Source of the DNA: Vanessa cardui
Lineage: Eukaryota > Arthropoda > Insecta > Lepidoptera > Nymphalidae
Assembly: GCF_905220365.1 (NCBI RefSeq)
Contig: NC_061146.1
Coordinates: forward strand, 4,281,538-4,345,537
Length of the DNA stretch: 64,000 nucleotides
Reading direction: 5' to 3'
Positions 1-12,900 of the stretch are shown here, piece by piece (within the stretch, counting starts at the first letter, position 1; each line of letters begins with the position of its first letter). The notes under the pieces were generated by a model. It saw nothing but the letters and a program-made list of their open reading frames with translations, made no database searches and was not told the DNA's origin. The position numbers and the translations under genes are program-made.

Positions 1-313
1 GTGTGATGAATAATATTTGTATAATACACGTGAAGAATTTAATTGTTATAAATCGTTGTGAGATAAGAAATATTGATACTAAACTCACTTCAGCTGATCG
101 ATTCGGTGAAAAATAATTCGCGTCTCGTGAAATGTTTAATAATTTTGATACGCTACTTTGATGAGTGTATCCTTTAAATTTTATGATTGTAAAAGTCAAT
201 ATCGCATATGAAATGATAACATTTTACGCTCTTGTGCATCACCGAAATCGCTGAGTACCTTAGTCGTTTAGTAAAAATTGGATCAAGCAAACAGAACAGA
301 CTCACAAACCGGA

Positions 314-424
314 GTACCGTGTTTGGTTGTGTCGTCACCTCTGATTTTCCATAACACAAGTGCTTCAACTACTTACATTGGGATCAGAGTAATGTATGTG
401 ATGTTGTCTCATATTTATTATTAA
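314..424 (+). repeat. SINE-2 tail fragment
   Basis: This matches the 3' part of the SINE-2 family described at 10164-10402: a run through CTGATTTTCCATAACACAAG and a tail with TGATGTTGTCTCATATTTATT. The tRNA-like head is absent, so it is 5'-truncated. Confidence 0.75.
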
Positions 425-1749
425 GGTGTATACAATAGAGACGACAAAAGGCTAAAGGTACCGTGCGTTTACCATAGTAAGGCAAGGCGTATATCACCGA
501 GCTAATATATGTATATATTGAATGTTAATTAACTGTATAATTAAATAATTATAGTAACAGTAGTACGTAGGTATGTCTTAAGTAATTAGTTGTATGATAT
601 AAATTAATAATGAGTTGCTCAATCAATTACAATGGGAATTAATCTTATTTTAATTTAAATATTACTAAATAAAATCTTTAATTTTGTATACCTTTTGTTT
701 TAGTGCGTACCGCAAACCGTCGCGTTCATTCAAAAGATTTATTAAGACTTTCAAAATCTATGACACATTTAATTTTGCTAAAGTTTTTCATTTCTTTACT
801 GATACAGCCGTAGTAAGGCTCTCCAGCCGGCCAGTAACTTTTCCCGTCTAAAATTAATTTGTTGTTAAATTCATGATCTAGGAGAGGAGCCCTGCAAAAC
901 TAGAACATAATCGATTTTTTATTTGCATATATCATCCCATAGTGAGACATATATAATCGGCTTATGCTATTTAATACGTAAGATTTGACGTTAGAAATTA
1001 TTGACATACCTGGTAGGTATTTGTGCATCCGTTTGAATAGGTATCCAACATGTATTTTATAACTTAACAGTACTATTTGAAAAGGTTAGTGACCTCCAAC
1101 TAAAGCCACAAGGTATATAACTTCTTAGCTGCCAAAGTCGGAGGTACATTGGCGAAGTAAGGGTTGATTAGAGTAATATTCCTTCGAATTTTCTTCCGTT
1201 ACCTACTTAATAAAAAATAATATTATATGTTCTGTTAATTACTCTTACACATAAATTACTGTATGGATATTAATGAAGCTTTTGCAATAGCGAGAGACAC
1301 AATATAAATAATTAATGCATCAGATTGTCATCATTATGTATACTATGTAAATACATAGTACCATACATAAATAATAACGGTGATATAATATGTTACACAA
1401 CACATATATTTTAATTATATTATATTAAAAACTGATCCCATAATTGTATTCACAAAGTTCATATATGACTCACGGGATCACGACCGCTGTTTGCATGAGG
1501 AACTGGTTTCTTACTCATGATCAACTCATGCGCATCTTGGATCGCGTTCCCTTACATCAGGGATGCTAAACCAGCGGGCCGCTATCATACAATCACCGAG
1601 GAAACATCATGCGGCCTACGTTAATAAATTAAAATTAATTAATGTAAATTAATGTTTGTATATATGTTTATTGATAAATTATGAAATGATGATGTATTCG
1701 CAACAAGGCCTACACAATATCAACTCATGCGCAGGTTTATAGTAAACTA

Positions 1750-1915
1750 ATAGCCCGCGTTTTCGCTCGCGTTTTAGGGTGATTTGATTGTCATATGTCA
1801 GGCAAAAAAGTAGCCTATGTCCTTTGTTGGAGTTCAAGTTTGCTTCTTAACATAATTTCATCAAATTTTTTCCAACGGTTTGGTCGTGAAAGAGCGACAG
1901 GCAGACAGACAGCAA
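1750..1915 (+). repeat. Decayed GCCCGCG-type dispersed repeat
   Basis: It opens with TAGCCCGCGTTTTCGCTCGCG, passes through AGGCAAAAAAGTAGCCTATG and ends near GTGAAAGAGCGACAGGCAGAC. The same order of blocks recurs many times in this window (4703, 7590, 13259, 15754, 22668, 35232, 49491 and 61006). No coding capacity remains. Class is uncertain; it is probably the tail of a retroposon or a Helitron-like element. Confidence 0.7.
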
Positions 1916-1978
1916 GAGTTGCTTTCACATGTATAATATTAAATATATGTGGGATTGTGTGAGTAAAACATTTAACAG

Positions 1979-1980
<2 letters not shown>

Positions 1981-2011
<31 letters not shown>
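1981..2011. repeat. (TA)n microsatellite
   Basis: About 15 TA dinucleotides lie in a row within otherwise unremarkable AT-rich sequence. Confidence 0.9.
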
Positions 2012-2015
<4 letters not shown>

Positions 2016-3916
2016 CTTTGATAGTTTTTGGGTCTGTGTTTATTGTTACTAATATAAATAAAACTTGCACTTAATGTTATAATATTAATTTAATTCTTGC
2101 CACCATTCCACACGGTCAAGATTTATACAGTAACTTTAACAGTAGTTAACTTTAACAGTAGTTTTATTTCATATTTGTATATATTCAAGCATTGAATGTT
2201 ATTAATTCTTATGTATTAACATAAAATTAAAATATTATAAACTTAATCGAATAAAAAAAAAACAATAATTAATTATATTCTTCAAATCGTCTTCAAGTAA
2301 CGTGCTACGAGCAAGTGTTTAAATTTGAATTAATAGTCCTTTCTTCAATCGAGGTTGTCATCCCTGCCTCACATTAAATGAAATTTAATACTTAAATCAT
2401 CCAGATTATGAAACTGTCAACGAGATTTTATGAAAACGTCACATTTAATACGCATGCTTAATAAAAGTAAACATTTGATTTCCTCTAAAAATACTAAGTT
2501 AGAGTAACAATCGGTAAGTAACCCATTGCTGGGCAAAGCCTGCTCATCTTGTAATGAGGCTATATCCATCGAACTTCTTCAAATCGTATTGGTTATATGA
2601 GTAACAGAAATTCATCCTATAAATGATCAACATTTAAACACAAATTAAACCCATCAAAATTTAGTTATGCTCTTCCGATTTTGAACCCATAATGGCATTT
2701 ATAAAACACTGGGTAATCACAACTCACCGCTATTTACATCAATAACAATCTTCCTACATATTTGAAAAGGAAAAGTTTACTATGAAATTGATTCGAATTA
2801 CTAAGATGTGATTTTGTTACGGTCTTTTTCATGACTAATAGTTAATGAATTTAGAATTAGTATTACATTTTTCATATGAAAGTAATTACTGTCATGAATT
2901 TATTAAAGATTTAAAATTAATACGAAACTCAGTAAGCATTAATGAGTAAGAACTTTAAGTTTATCATAATGTTTACGATGTATGTTCAAATTAAAAGGAG
3001 GTAAATTTTGTTTCATGGTAAAAGAACTTAGTGACAATATTTTCGTTTTTTTTTTTTTTTTAGTTTGTCTATGGGCATTGACATATTGGCTGTTAGATAT
3101 ACCCTCAATAATATGCCATTTGTTTCATATTAATTAAAAACAAACTAACTCTAATTACACATTACAAACAAATATTTAAATTTTTTCAAGCCCATTTTCT
3201 CCAAACCAAATTTAATCTAAGCTGTTTAAAAAAGATCTTGTGTCATTAAAAACAAAGACATGTAAAAAGAAACAAAATGTATAAAAAAACTTTTTAACAC
3301 GTACACGTAAAATGTTCCCTACGGCCATAAATAAATTATTCTTCTCCTCGTTACAATAATGCATATACATAATGCTGAATTAATTACAAGAGACAACAAT
3401 AATATGTTACGGTAGGTTTTAATCTGTCCAACCTTGATTTAACCCGATCTAACTAGAACCTTTAATTGATCAACAATTAAATACCGGTTACGCGCAACTG
3501 AGACAAAACCTACTAATTAACATAACATACATTATTTAAATTAAAAACATATCAATCACAGTGATATAGATAAGTAAATTTATCATGTCACTAGAATTTG
3601 TCAAGAAGGTTTTTGCAAATAGTTTTTAGTCCGCTCAAAAAAACAAACTGACAGCTGACCAAATATTTATCAACTTCTATAAATTTTTAACAGTTTTATG
3701 CGATGAAATTCAATGTAATTAATTTATTCATTATACAGTTAATATAACACACTACAATAAATTAATTGCCGTTTATTTAGAATTAAAAAAAAAAAAACTT
3801 TTTTTAATTATAAATCGGGAAAACAAAATTAACTTTCGGCAAGTAAATGTGTTGTATTTAAATGGACCACTTAAATATGTAGGATAATATCACTAATGAC
3901 ATAATTTTATTTCTAG

Positions 3917-6900
3917 TTACCATCCCGGTGCTGAATTTCGGAATGCTAATGGGCTGGCAGTCTCCAATGACGCCCATCCTGCAATCAGAAGACGGACCAG
4001 CTCCAGAACCAATCACAGACGAAACGATCTCTTGGATGGCCTCAGTTACCTTCTTCCCGCCAATCTTCTGCGGTTTCCTAGTAGGTGACCTCGCTGACAG
4101 GTGGGGTAGGAAGACCACCACAATGTTGACATCCTTAATGCTTGTGGTAAGTTGAAATTCTGTTTAACGATCAATGTTATATTTTTAAACTTTTTTGATG
4201 TTAATTAATGAGTTTATTTAAATAAAACTAATTATAACGGATGAATCGCGTATATTAATTATTTTTAAACATCCCGACGTTTCGAGCACTTTGCAGTGTT
4301 CGTGGTCACGGGTAGACTCAAACGTCGGGATGTTTAAAAATAATTAATATACGCGATTCATCCGTTATAATTAGTTTTATTTAAATGTGTAATAATCGCG
4401 AAAATTTAAGACAACATAATGAGTTTATGATTGATAGCACACCTTGGGAATGAAACGATCGCCTCCTGGTTATTTCATCTCATATTAAATTGATTATATA
4501 ATATATGAGACAAACAACAAAAAAAAATCCCGCTGAGTTTCTTTCGCCGGTTCTTCTCAGGTCAGAGTATTTTCTTTTCCGAACCGGTGGTACTGTTTCA
4601 ATTGTTCATCAATAAGAAAGTGTAATGCTTCTATATTGAATAAAGTTATTTGAGTTTAAGTTTAAGTTGTAACTATCTATGTACATATATACCTACAGGA
4701 TTAGCTTTTGCCCGCGGATTCGCTCGCTTTACGGTATCGATTATTTATATTACGGTATATATTAGGCAAAAAAGTAGTTGTAGTTGAAGTTCAAGTTTGC
4801 TTTGGTTTGGTCGTGAAAGAGTGACAGGCAGATAGCAGACAGACAGAGAGAGTTACTATCACATTTATAATATTTGTATAGATTGGTACCGCCCATTCAT
4901 CACAAATGGTACCACTAAACAGCAATACTTAAGATTGTTGTGTTCTGGTTTGAAGGTTATAGAAGACAGTGTAAATAAAGGACAAATAATTTATGACATA
5001 TGTCTATGTTAGGGATGTTTGTACTTCTCGCTACGTAATACTATGAAACCATTTATCACCCGGTCGTTTATGACCTTTTGTCACACAAGGTCCATTTGTA
5101 TTGGGACATATAGCAAATATATACTAGCTTACTTCGTCGGTTGCGTCGCAGGCTTAAAAATGATTGTACCATTTATGGGATCGTTAATATTTCTCACAGT
5201 GCCAATAGCTATGACTATTACAACCCATTTACAAAAAAACAACAACAAACCACAACAGCCTTTAAATTCCTACTGCTGAGCTAAAGGCCTCCTCTCCCTT
5301 TAAGGAGAAGGAACATATTCCACCAGGCTGTTCCAATGCGGGTTGGTGGAATGCACATGTGGCAGGATTTCTATGAAATTTGTCACATGCAGTTTTCCTT
5401 CACCGTGAGCACGAGATGAATTATAAAGACAAATTAAGCACATGAATCAGCGGTGCTTGCCTGGGTTCATCGCACCCATCACCCGCAATCATCGGCTAAG
5501 ATGCACGCGTTCTAACCACTGGGCCATCTCTGCTCTTTAGAGAGTCACAACCCATTTGCCAATCTATAAATTATGCTTATGACTATAAGGTATAAAAAAT
5601 CTGGTCACTATATCTATAGTATATTATTGAAAATACAAGCAAAGCGAAGCATGTTTTAATATGATGACCTTCGTATTGAACGGCAGTGAATGGTTCAACT
5701 CAATACCAGCTCGTTAAATGTGAAACCAATTACTTGAACGAATGAGAATTATATAAATGAGTGGTTTTTATCGTAGCAATATAACACAACTTCAAAGGAT
5801 CTATCAAATATATTACCTTGAATTAAATGAAATATTTGTAATTAGTCCCCAATATTTTTCCCGACGAGGACGCCTATTAACCAATGTTTTTTCGTTGGTT
5901 TAATTACGTAATGACAGTGGCGTAAATAGGGCGTTGCCACCGGGCAGGCAGGAAGACTGGACAGGACAATTGTTTTTTCGTTTTGCTCTTGTTAAGATTC
6001 CGCTGAGCCCCTAGTATTCGATTCCAATAAAAACGTACTTACAGGCTAGTATCATTAAAAACATACATCGCGCTCATTTTTGGCAGCGCACGAGCGTATT
6101 TGTATTTAGTATTTATCGATAATGGGCAATACATTTGCAGTAGTGAACCTGCGGTTAAGTTTTAGTGAGTGAGACAGTGAAATAGGCAAGGATCTGCTTA
6201 AATAGGGCGCAGTTATAGAATCTCGCACAGGGCGCAGAAAATGATTTTTACGGCACTGCGTAATGAAACTGTGTTAATCTGTATTTAAGGAAAATCAGAT
6301 TGTATTTCTATGTTCTACGTAAAGTAAAGTTTCCTAATATCTTACATACTCTTAACCTAATTTGATAAATTAAGTGCTCAGTTATCCTATATGTTTATAT
6401 GAGTGTGATATTGATTTTTATGATTATTTTAGACTACATTGTTTTACATTATAATACCATTATAATGAACAGAATTTGTGTGTAAGTAGCAGTAAACATT
6501 GCATAAATTACAAACGATTAATTCATATTGCAGATAAGACAACACGAATAAACAAAAAAAATTGGTGGTAGTGCTTTGTGCAAGCCCGTCTGGGCAGGTA
6601 CCAACCACTCATCAGTTATTCTACCGCTAAATAACAGTACTTAGTATTGTCGTGTTCCGGTTTGAAGAGTGAGTGAGGCACAAGGGACATAGCATATTAG
6701 TTTCCAAGGTTGATGGCACATTGACGATGTAAGGAATAGTTAATATTTCTTACAGCGTCGTTGTCTATGGGTGATGGTGACCACTTACCATGAGGTGGCA
6801 CATATGCTCGTCCGTCTACGTATACCATAAAAAAGTGGCCCTGCCTCTATAAAAGTACGATTTAATAAACTTGAGTATTCATTTTAATTATTGTCAAAGG

Positions 6901-9900
6901 CGCAAATGACCTATTGTTTTTAAAACCCCACTAGTTTCCTATAATTTGACTTAACACCTTAAATTTATGTTTTTATTGTTTTTTCTATATACAGTTTTGT
7001 TCAAACAATATAAAATTATAAACAACAGATTCATTAACACCAATATAATTTTAATACAATTTATATTATCTGTAATGTATCCGTTACAAACAGTTGCCAA
7101 CTGATCAAGGCTTTAATTTGATCATTATAGAGGCGGTCCCAACCGCTCTCTGCTAGAAAATTGTTACACATTTCATTATAATTATCTTATACTTGATTAT
7201 CTATCATTTAAGTTATTACAATGCAATTACAACGCACAAAAAATATATATTTGCTTATTATTTCAAAGCGTTATAAAGAAATATGAAATAATTAACTTTT
7301 AAGTATATATTTTTTCTATTTTTTATCTGTTTATATATACACATTGTATATTCTTGTCGATTTCTTGGTTAATAAGTAAATACTCCTTACGAAGGGTTTA
7401 CAAATAGTCATTACAGACTTCTACTTAAGAAGGATTTAATGTCCCAATGAGTATAAAATACAGATGTACGCAGAAATTGTTTTGAAATTCAGTTGTATCC
7501 GTTAAAAATATTTAGGGCAATCGATCTATGAAACTGTGGCTTGAAATACAGAAGATGAAATATACATAAATAAATCTATATATGACTAGTTATTGCCCGC
7601 GACTCCGTTCCCGTTTTAAGAGTTGGTTGTTAGCTGTTAGGCAAAAATAGTAGCCCATTTCCTTCCGTGGATTTCAAGTTCGCTACAAAACAAATTTCAT
7701 CAAATTCATTTCATTGGTTTGGTAGAGAAAGAGCGACGGGCAGACAGAATTACTTTCAAAACTATAATATTATTATATATCTACAATTTGTCAATATGAC
7801 GCAGATAGCTTGATTAGCTGTTTTGTGACGACGATCATGACATAGTACATATGTTATATAAAATAACTGTTTAGGTCAAATTTGGGTAACAGCGTTGTTA
7901 TCTATAGCTTGATGATCTAACAGAACGTGGTACATTTGTTTTATATAACAGATCTGTTTTGTAAAACAGCCAAAGGTTTTGTTATACATAGGGGGACAAT
8001 TCTACGAACTTGTAACGATATTTTTGTAACTTCCCGATTCTTTTCCAGAAATTTATATTATTCCTTACAAAAATTAATTTGAAATTAATCGTAACTGAGG
8101 GTTGGCCCAGTGGTTAGAACGCGTGCATCTTAATCGATGATTGCGGGTTCAAACCCAGGCAAGCACTGCTGATTCATGTGCTTAATTTGTCTTTATAATT
8201 CATCTCGTGCTCAGCGGTGAAGGAAAACATCGGGAGGAAACCTGCATGTGACAAATTTCATAGAAATTCTGCCACATGTGTATTCCACCAACGCGCATTG
8301 GGACAGCGTCATGGAATATGTTCCAAATCTTCTCCTTAAAGGGAGAGGAGGCCTTTAGCCCAGCAGTGGGAATTTACAGGCTGTTGTTATTGTAGAATAG
8401 GCAGTTCGATTCGAATACAACGAGCTGTCAATTTATTAGTAGAACTATAGCCATGATTCGGCAATCCATCTGTGACACACATATTCTTAGTTACAAAGGT
8501 TTCAAAGGTATGTTCGTATTGCATAATATTTAAATATAGAATATATAATTCTCTTAACATGAAGCCGGATGTGCGTCTAGCCCTGCGGTTTCCGACCTCT
8601 CGACAACCATTACTAATTATATATTATTACAACATGTAAATATGTGAATGATTATAATATAAAAATAGATATTTTACAGCGACTCTCGTAGAGATATATA
8701 ATTACGATTGGAGATATATTTATGTGTTAGAATAACGTCATTAAAATGACTGACCTAGTGTACATACATATGCTAAAGTGCAGTACATATGTACAGAACT
8801 TAGAAAAATGGAACAGCATACTATATCCCCGAAACTTTTCGTCAACTTGAACAATTGAACAAATTTAGAACGTGCGTACTAGTTAGGAAAATTATTTAAA
8901 AACAGATACAGGGTTATTGGTAAATCGACGTAAATCCGCTAGGAGGTGATAGGGTTGACTATTTGCAATAATTTTAACCCCATACGCATCATCCAAAGTG
9001 ACCCATTTTTGAGTTATCAAGTTTTTTTAGCTTTTTTCAAAATGCAACTTCAAAAATGTATTTAGAAAAAAATATCAATAAAAATCTATTTTTTTCTTCT
9101 TATCCCACCCCTATCACATCCTAGCGGATGTACCTCGAATTACCAATAACTCTGTATATACAATTACATGAGTCATGAGCCGCGAACAAAATATGAAATT
9201 AAAAACACAAATTTACAACACAACTTAAAAAATATATAGAAACTTTTTTGCAGATTTCTATATCTTTTTTATTTTATTTTTCATTGCTATAGTTTGTAAT
9301 CTTTCTGTTAATATGTCATTTTAATCTCATCACAACTATGTTCTTTTAAGAGTAAATTAAGCATCTTTAACAAAAAAATGGACAATACCAAGGTCATATT
9401 CAAAGGGCACTTCGTGATGGATTGAGATACGTTGAAATTATATTCTTGATGTTGTTGTATTTTAACATACATTGATTGCATGAGTCAGGTTAACTCCTTA
9501 GGAACGATTTCGAGTAGGAAACCAATCAAAACATTTGTTTCATGGCAAATCATTACAATTCCCTACGTTCCCCTGTTCTTGTTTCAAGTATTTCAGTATA
9601 GTATTAAATTTACATGTGTCGTACATTTTTATAACACTATTATATGAATTTCTTTATTGAACGAAGTTAAAAAAAGGCCCTGAATTGCTATTGTTTAGAA
9701 GTATTCAGTTAGAAAGTCGTAAAAACATTTCGATTTGGATGAGATAAAACGTGTTATAAAACAGAAATAAAAAATTGTAATGACATTCAAAAATAAACTC
9801 TAACTAAAAAGTAGTAAAACCTCCTTTCACAGTGTATAAAAAATAACATTACCTGTTTTAAACAATGCAATTCACACACAGTGCAATTCATTCTTAATAT

Positions 9901-12900
9901 AAATTTTGGGTATTTACCAGTAAAGTTTTCACATAACTAAAATCATAATATGTTCAGAAAAATTAATTATGAATGTCTTAATATAAAAGTATTAAAAAAA
10001 TACAAATGGTACATATATCTACGTATTATGGTTCTGGCACAAACTTCCTAAAGTTAGCAATTGGTTCTGTAAATAAATCAATACTGGAAAAAAATATTGT
10101 TATATTCCTAAGACTCTGTGTACATAAAAAAACCTAAACATCTGTCTGTATCTAATAATGTTTCGACGACCTCCGTGGTCGAGTAGTTTGTACACTGGTT
10201 TTCATAAGTACGTCACTCCGTCTCGAGTTCGATTCCCGGCTAAGTCGATCTAGATAAAAATGATTAGTTTTCTATGTTTTCTTGGGTCTGGATGTTCAAG
10301 GTACCGTCGTTACTTCTGATTTTCCATAACACAAGCGCTTTAGCTACTTACATTAGGATCAGAGTAATGTATGTGATGTTGTCCAATATTTATTTATTTA
10401 ATAATGTTGTTAACAGATCAGCTGGTCAATCACCCTTTTCTCCCTTCGGCCCTGGGCTCTGATCACATCCCGAGCAGTAGCAGGCCTTGCGTGTGCAGGC
10501 TGCTACGTCGTCACGCCATTATATTTAAAAGAGGTAAGTGCTTCCACGCTTTAATCACCTGTAATTACAAAATGAGTTCCCTAAAAAGAAGGTTTAATAA
10601 GACTATTTAATGAGACTCAACATTTACTAGTAATTGGATACAACCTTCACTGTTTACCTGACCTAGAACTGTCACTAATGGTTCTTGATTGTCCTGTACG
10701 GGTTTTGGCGAAAATCTCACCTAAGATACATGCAGGTTTCCTCACGATGTTTTCCTTCAACGCCGAGCATGGGATGACTAAAATTATACACACAAATTAC
10801 TACATTTGTTTGGTAAAATAAATTTTATTATACATACATTTACGTGAACTTAGATGGTTAAATTTATGTAAGTTATAGATATGTCGTGTTTATAAACTCA
10901 ACTACGCCTTAAGTCTCAGTATTAACGATTTTATAATATGTAACAATTAAAAAGGCCTAAAACCCAAGGAATTACTGCATATAAACAGAGAAAAACACTT
11001 TTGCTTTTGATATAAAGTGATATATAAGAGAACATCGGTAACAATATAGATGGAGGTACTACCCACTCATTATATATTCTACCGCCAAGCAAGACCATTC
11101 TTTTCCCGCTTGAAGCCAGTATAACAAGCAAGAGGGATAATTCCCAAGGTTGGTGAGGGACGGGAAATATAAGAAACTATTAAAATTATTTTAATGCCCT
11201 ACAGGAGGCCCATTTGACCGACCATCTACCGATTTCTAAGAAGAAAATGGGACGGTCGTGGGGACCTGGGATTCATAGCTGAATCATCAAATATTAACCA
11301 ATTGTCTGTAATTCCAGGTGGCATCAGACAAAATCCGTGGCGCGTTGGGGTCGCTCTTCATCCTGTCACAGAACCTCGGCTACTTGGTGGTCTACATCGC
11401 TGGTGATTTCTTCTCATTCGCCGCCGTCATGTGGCTGTGCACGGCCATACCCGTCTTACACTTGTTCGTGTTCCTGGCTATGCCTGAAACTCCAGTATTT
11501 CTAGTCAAGCAGGGTAAATTAAAGGTGAGTGTTTTTAGTAACAATTATTTAAGTTACAAGTGCGGGAAAGTACGTTTCACTACTCCACTGAACATCGTGA
11601 AATTCTTAATAGACGTCGTCAAAGAATATTATTTTATTAACACAAGAATCATTTACATTAAAGACTTAAATATATACAAATATTAACTAAAACTAGTAAC
11701 TGAATAAATCTAAACAGCGCGGAATGGTGGCAAGAATGCTAGCAGCATTTCCCCGTTGAATCGCAATTCCGATCCTCTGGGCAAAAACCGAACCAGACCT
11801 GTCACCCGTGGAGGCAATGAGGCGAGGTGTTATCGTCAAAAACATAGAAAAGTATAACAGAATACTTAATACATGACACCTCGCTCCTCCCTCACGTTGG
11901 TAAATCGTAATCTCACAAAAGCCATACAAACATTTCTCCTTGAATTGACCCGATATCGTTGGTGAGAATTGTTGGTGCTATGCCTGATCCCCAAGATACG
12001 GATTGATATCCTCCAGAACTATGAGTATAAGAGACTATTGCACATACACTATTACACAAATTACAGGAGTGGCATACGCCTTTTACTAAACAGGCTCCCT
12101 TTTCAAACTGGAACACAATATCCGCTATTTAATTAATTACATGCCTAATGACTATTCCAACCATAAGTAAAAGCAACTAAAAAACTGAACATATAATAGG
12201 GTACTTTCGGTGGTGAAATATAAATTATGATAGTTGATAAAACTTAAAGATTATATAGAAATATACTTAAAAATTCTGATTTTGAGACATAAAAGCACAT
12301 TATTACTTTATACTACATGTCACGTGATCTAAAACACGAGCCGCCATGGTGTGACGTAAGTGCGGGGAATACGGTCAGTTCAGTGTTAAGTTATTAACAG
12401 CTAAACTATATCTATCGACTTTAACTTCAAGGATTAACTTTAACATTAAATTTTAAAAAATCAAAATAAATTTTATTTGTACGTGTTTATTTATTAAAAT
12501 GAAAACTGGATTTGTAAAAGCTTACTAATAAATAAATACCGGTCGTTTTTATGAATATGGACTGTTATTTATACAGGTGTGACGTCACCAAAATGACTGA
12601 GCGTTTGTTGCGGGAATAAAAAGGTTTAAATTTTAATATCATTTCCGGGCAAGAAAAGGTGTTTATTTTGCCAGAATATTTTTTTTGTGGCTTTTTATAA
12701 GGATATACAACATTTTGAAGTACTATTTTAAGCACCGTAGAATACCCTATTAGTAGTACAGTACAGTATTAATCGCACGAAGTTCTGAAAGCGGACGTTT
12801 TTAACTTTTATACTTTTGGCGTCTGTCTTTAAAGAATATACAATGTTAAATTGGATAAAAAGACACAAAACTGCGAGTAATCATTAGTTATTCTATAATG

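Larger units (their letters stand above)
1..3916. other. Upstream/intron sequence left of the first transporter exon
   Basis: No coding exon was recognised. The stretch is AT-rich with many short poly-A and poly-T runs. It holds a SINE-2 tail (314-424), a decayed GCCCGCG-type repeat (1750-1915) and a TA microsatellite (about 1981-2011). The missing first transporter exon could be here or off the left edge. No ATG followed by a plausible N-terminus and a matching-phase donor was found. Confidence 0.5.

Noticed and set aside
5019..5279. 86-residue plus-strand open frame with hydrophobic segments
   Set aside because: It overlaps a degenerate R3 copy and the SINE-1 tail, and has no similarity to a known protein.
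8096..8180. Possible functional tRNA gene from A- and B-box matches
   Set aside because: The same head occurs in a dozen dispersed copies with a SINE body and (TTG)n tail, and no full cloverleaf with an acceptor stem was apparent.
11693..12116. Two minus-strand open frames of 67-78 residues
   Set aside because: No domain, no splice or start context, and low-quality composition; more likely an old repeat.
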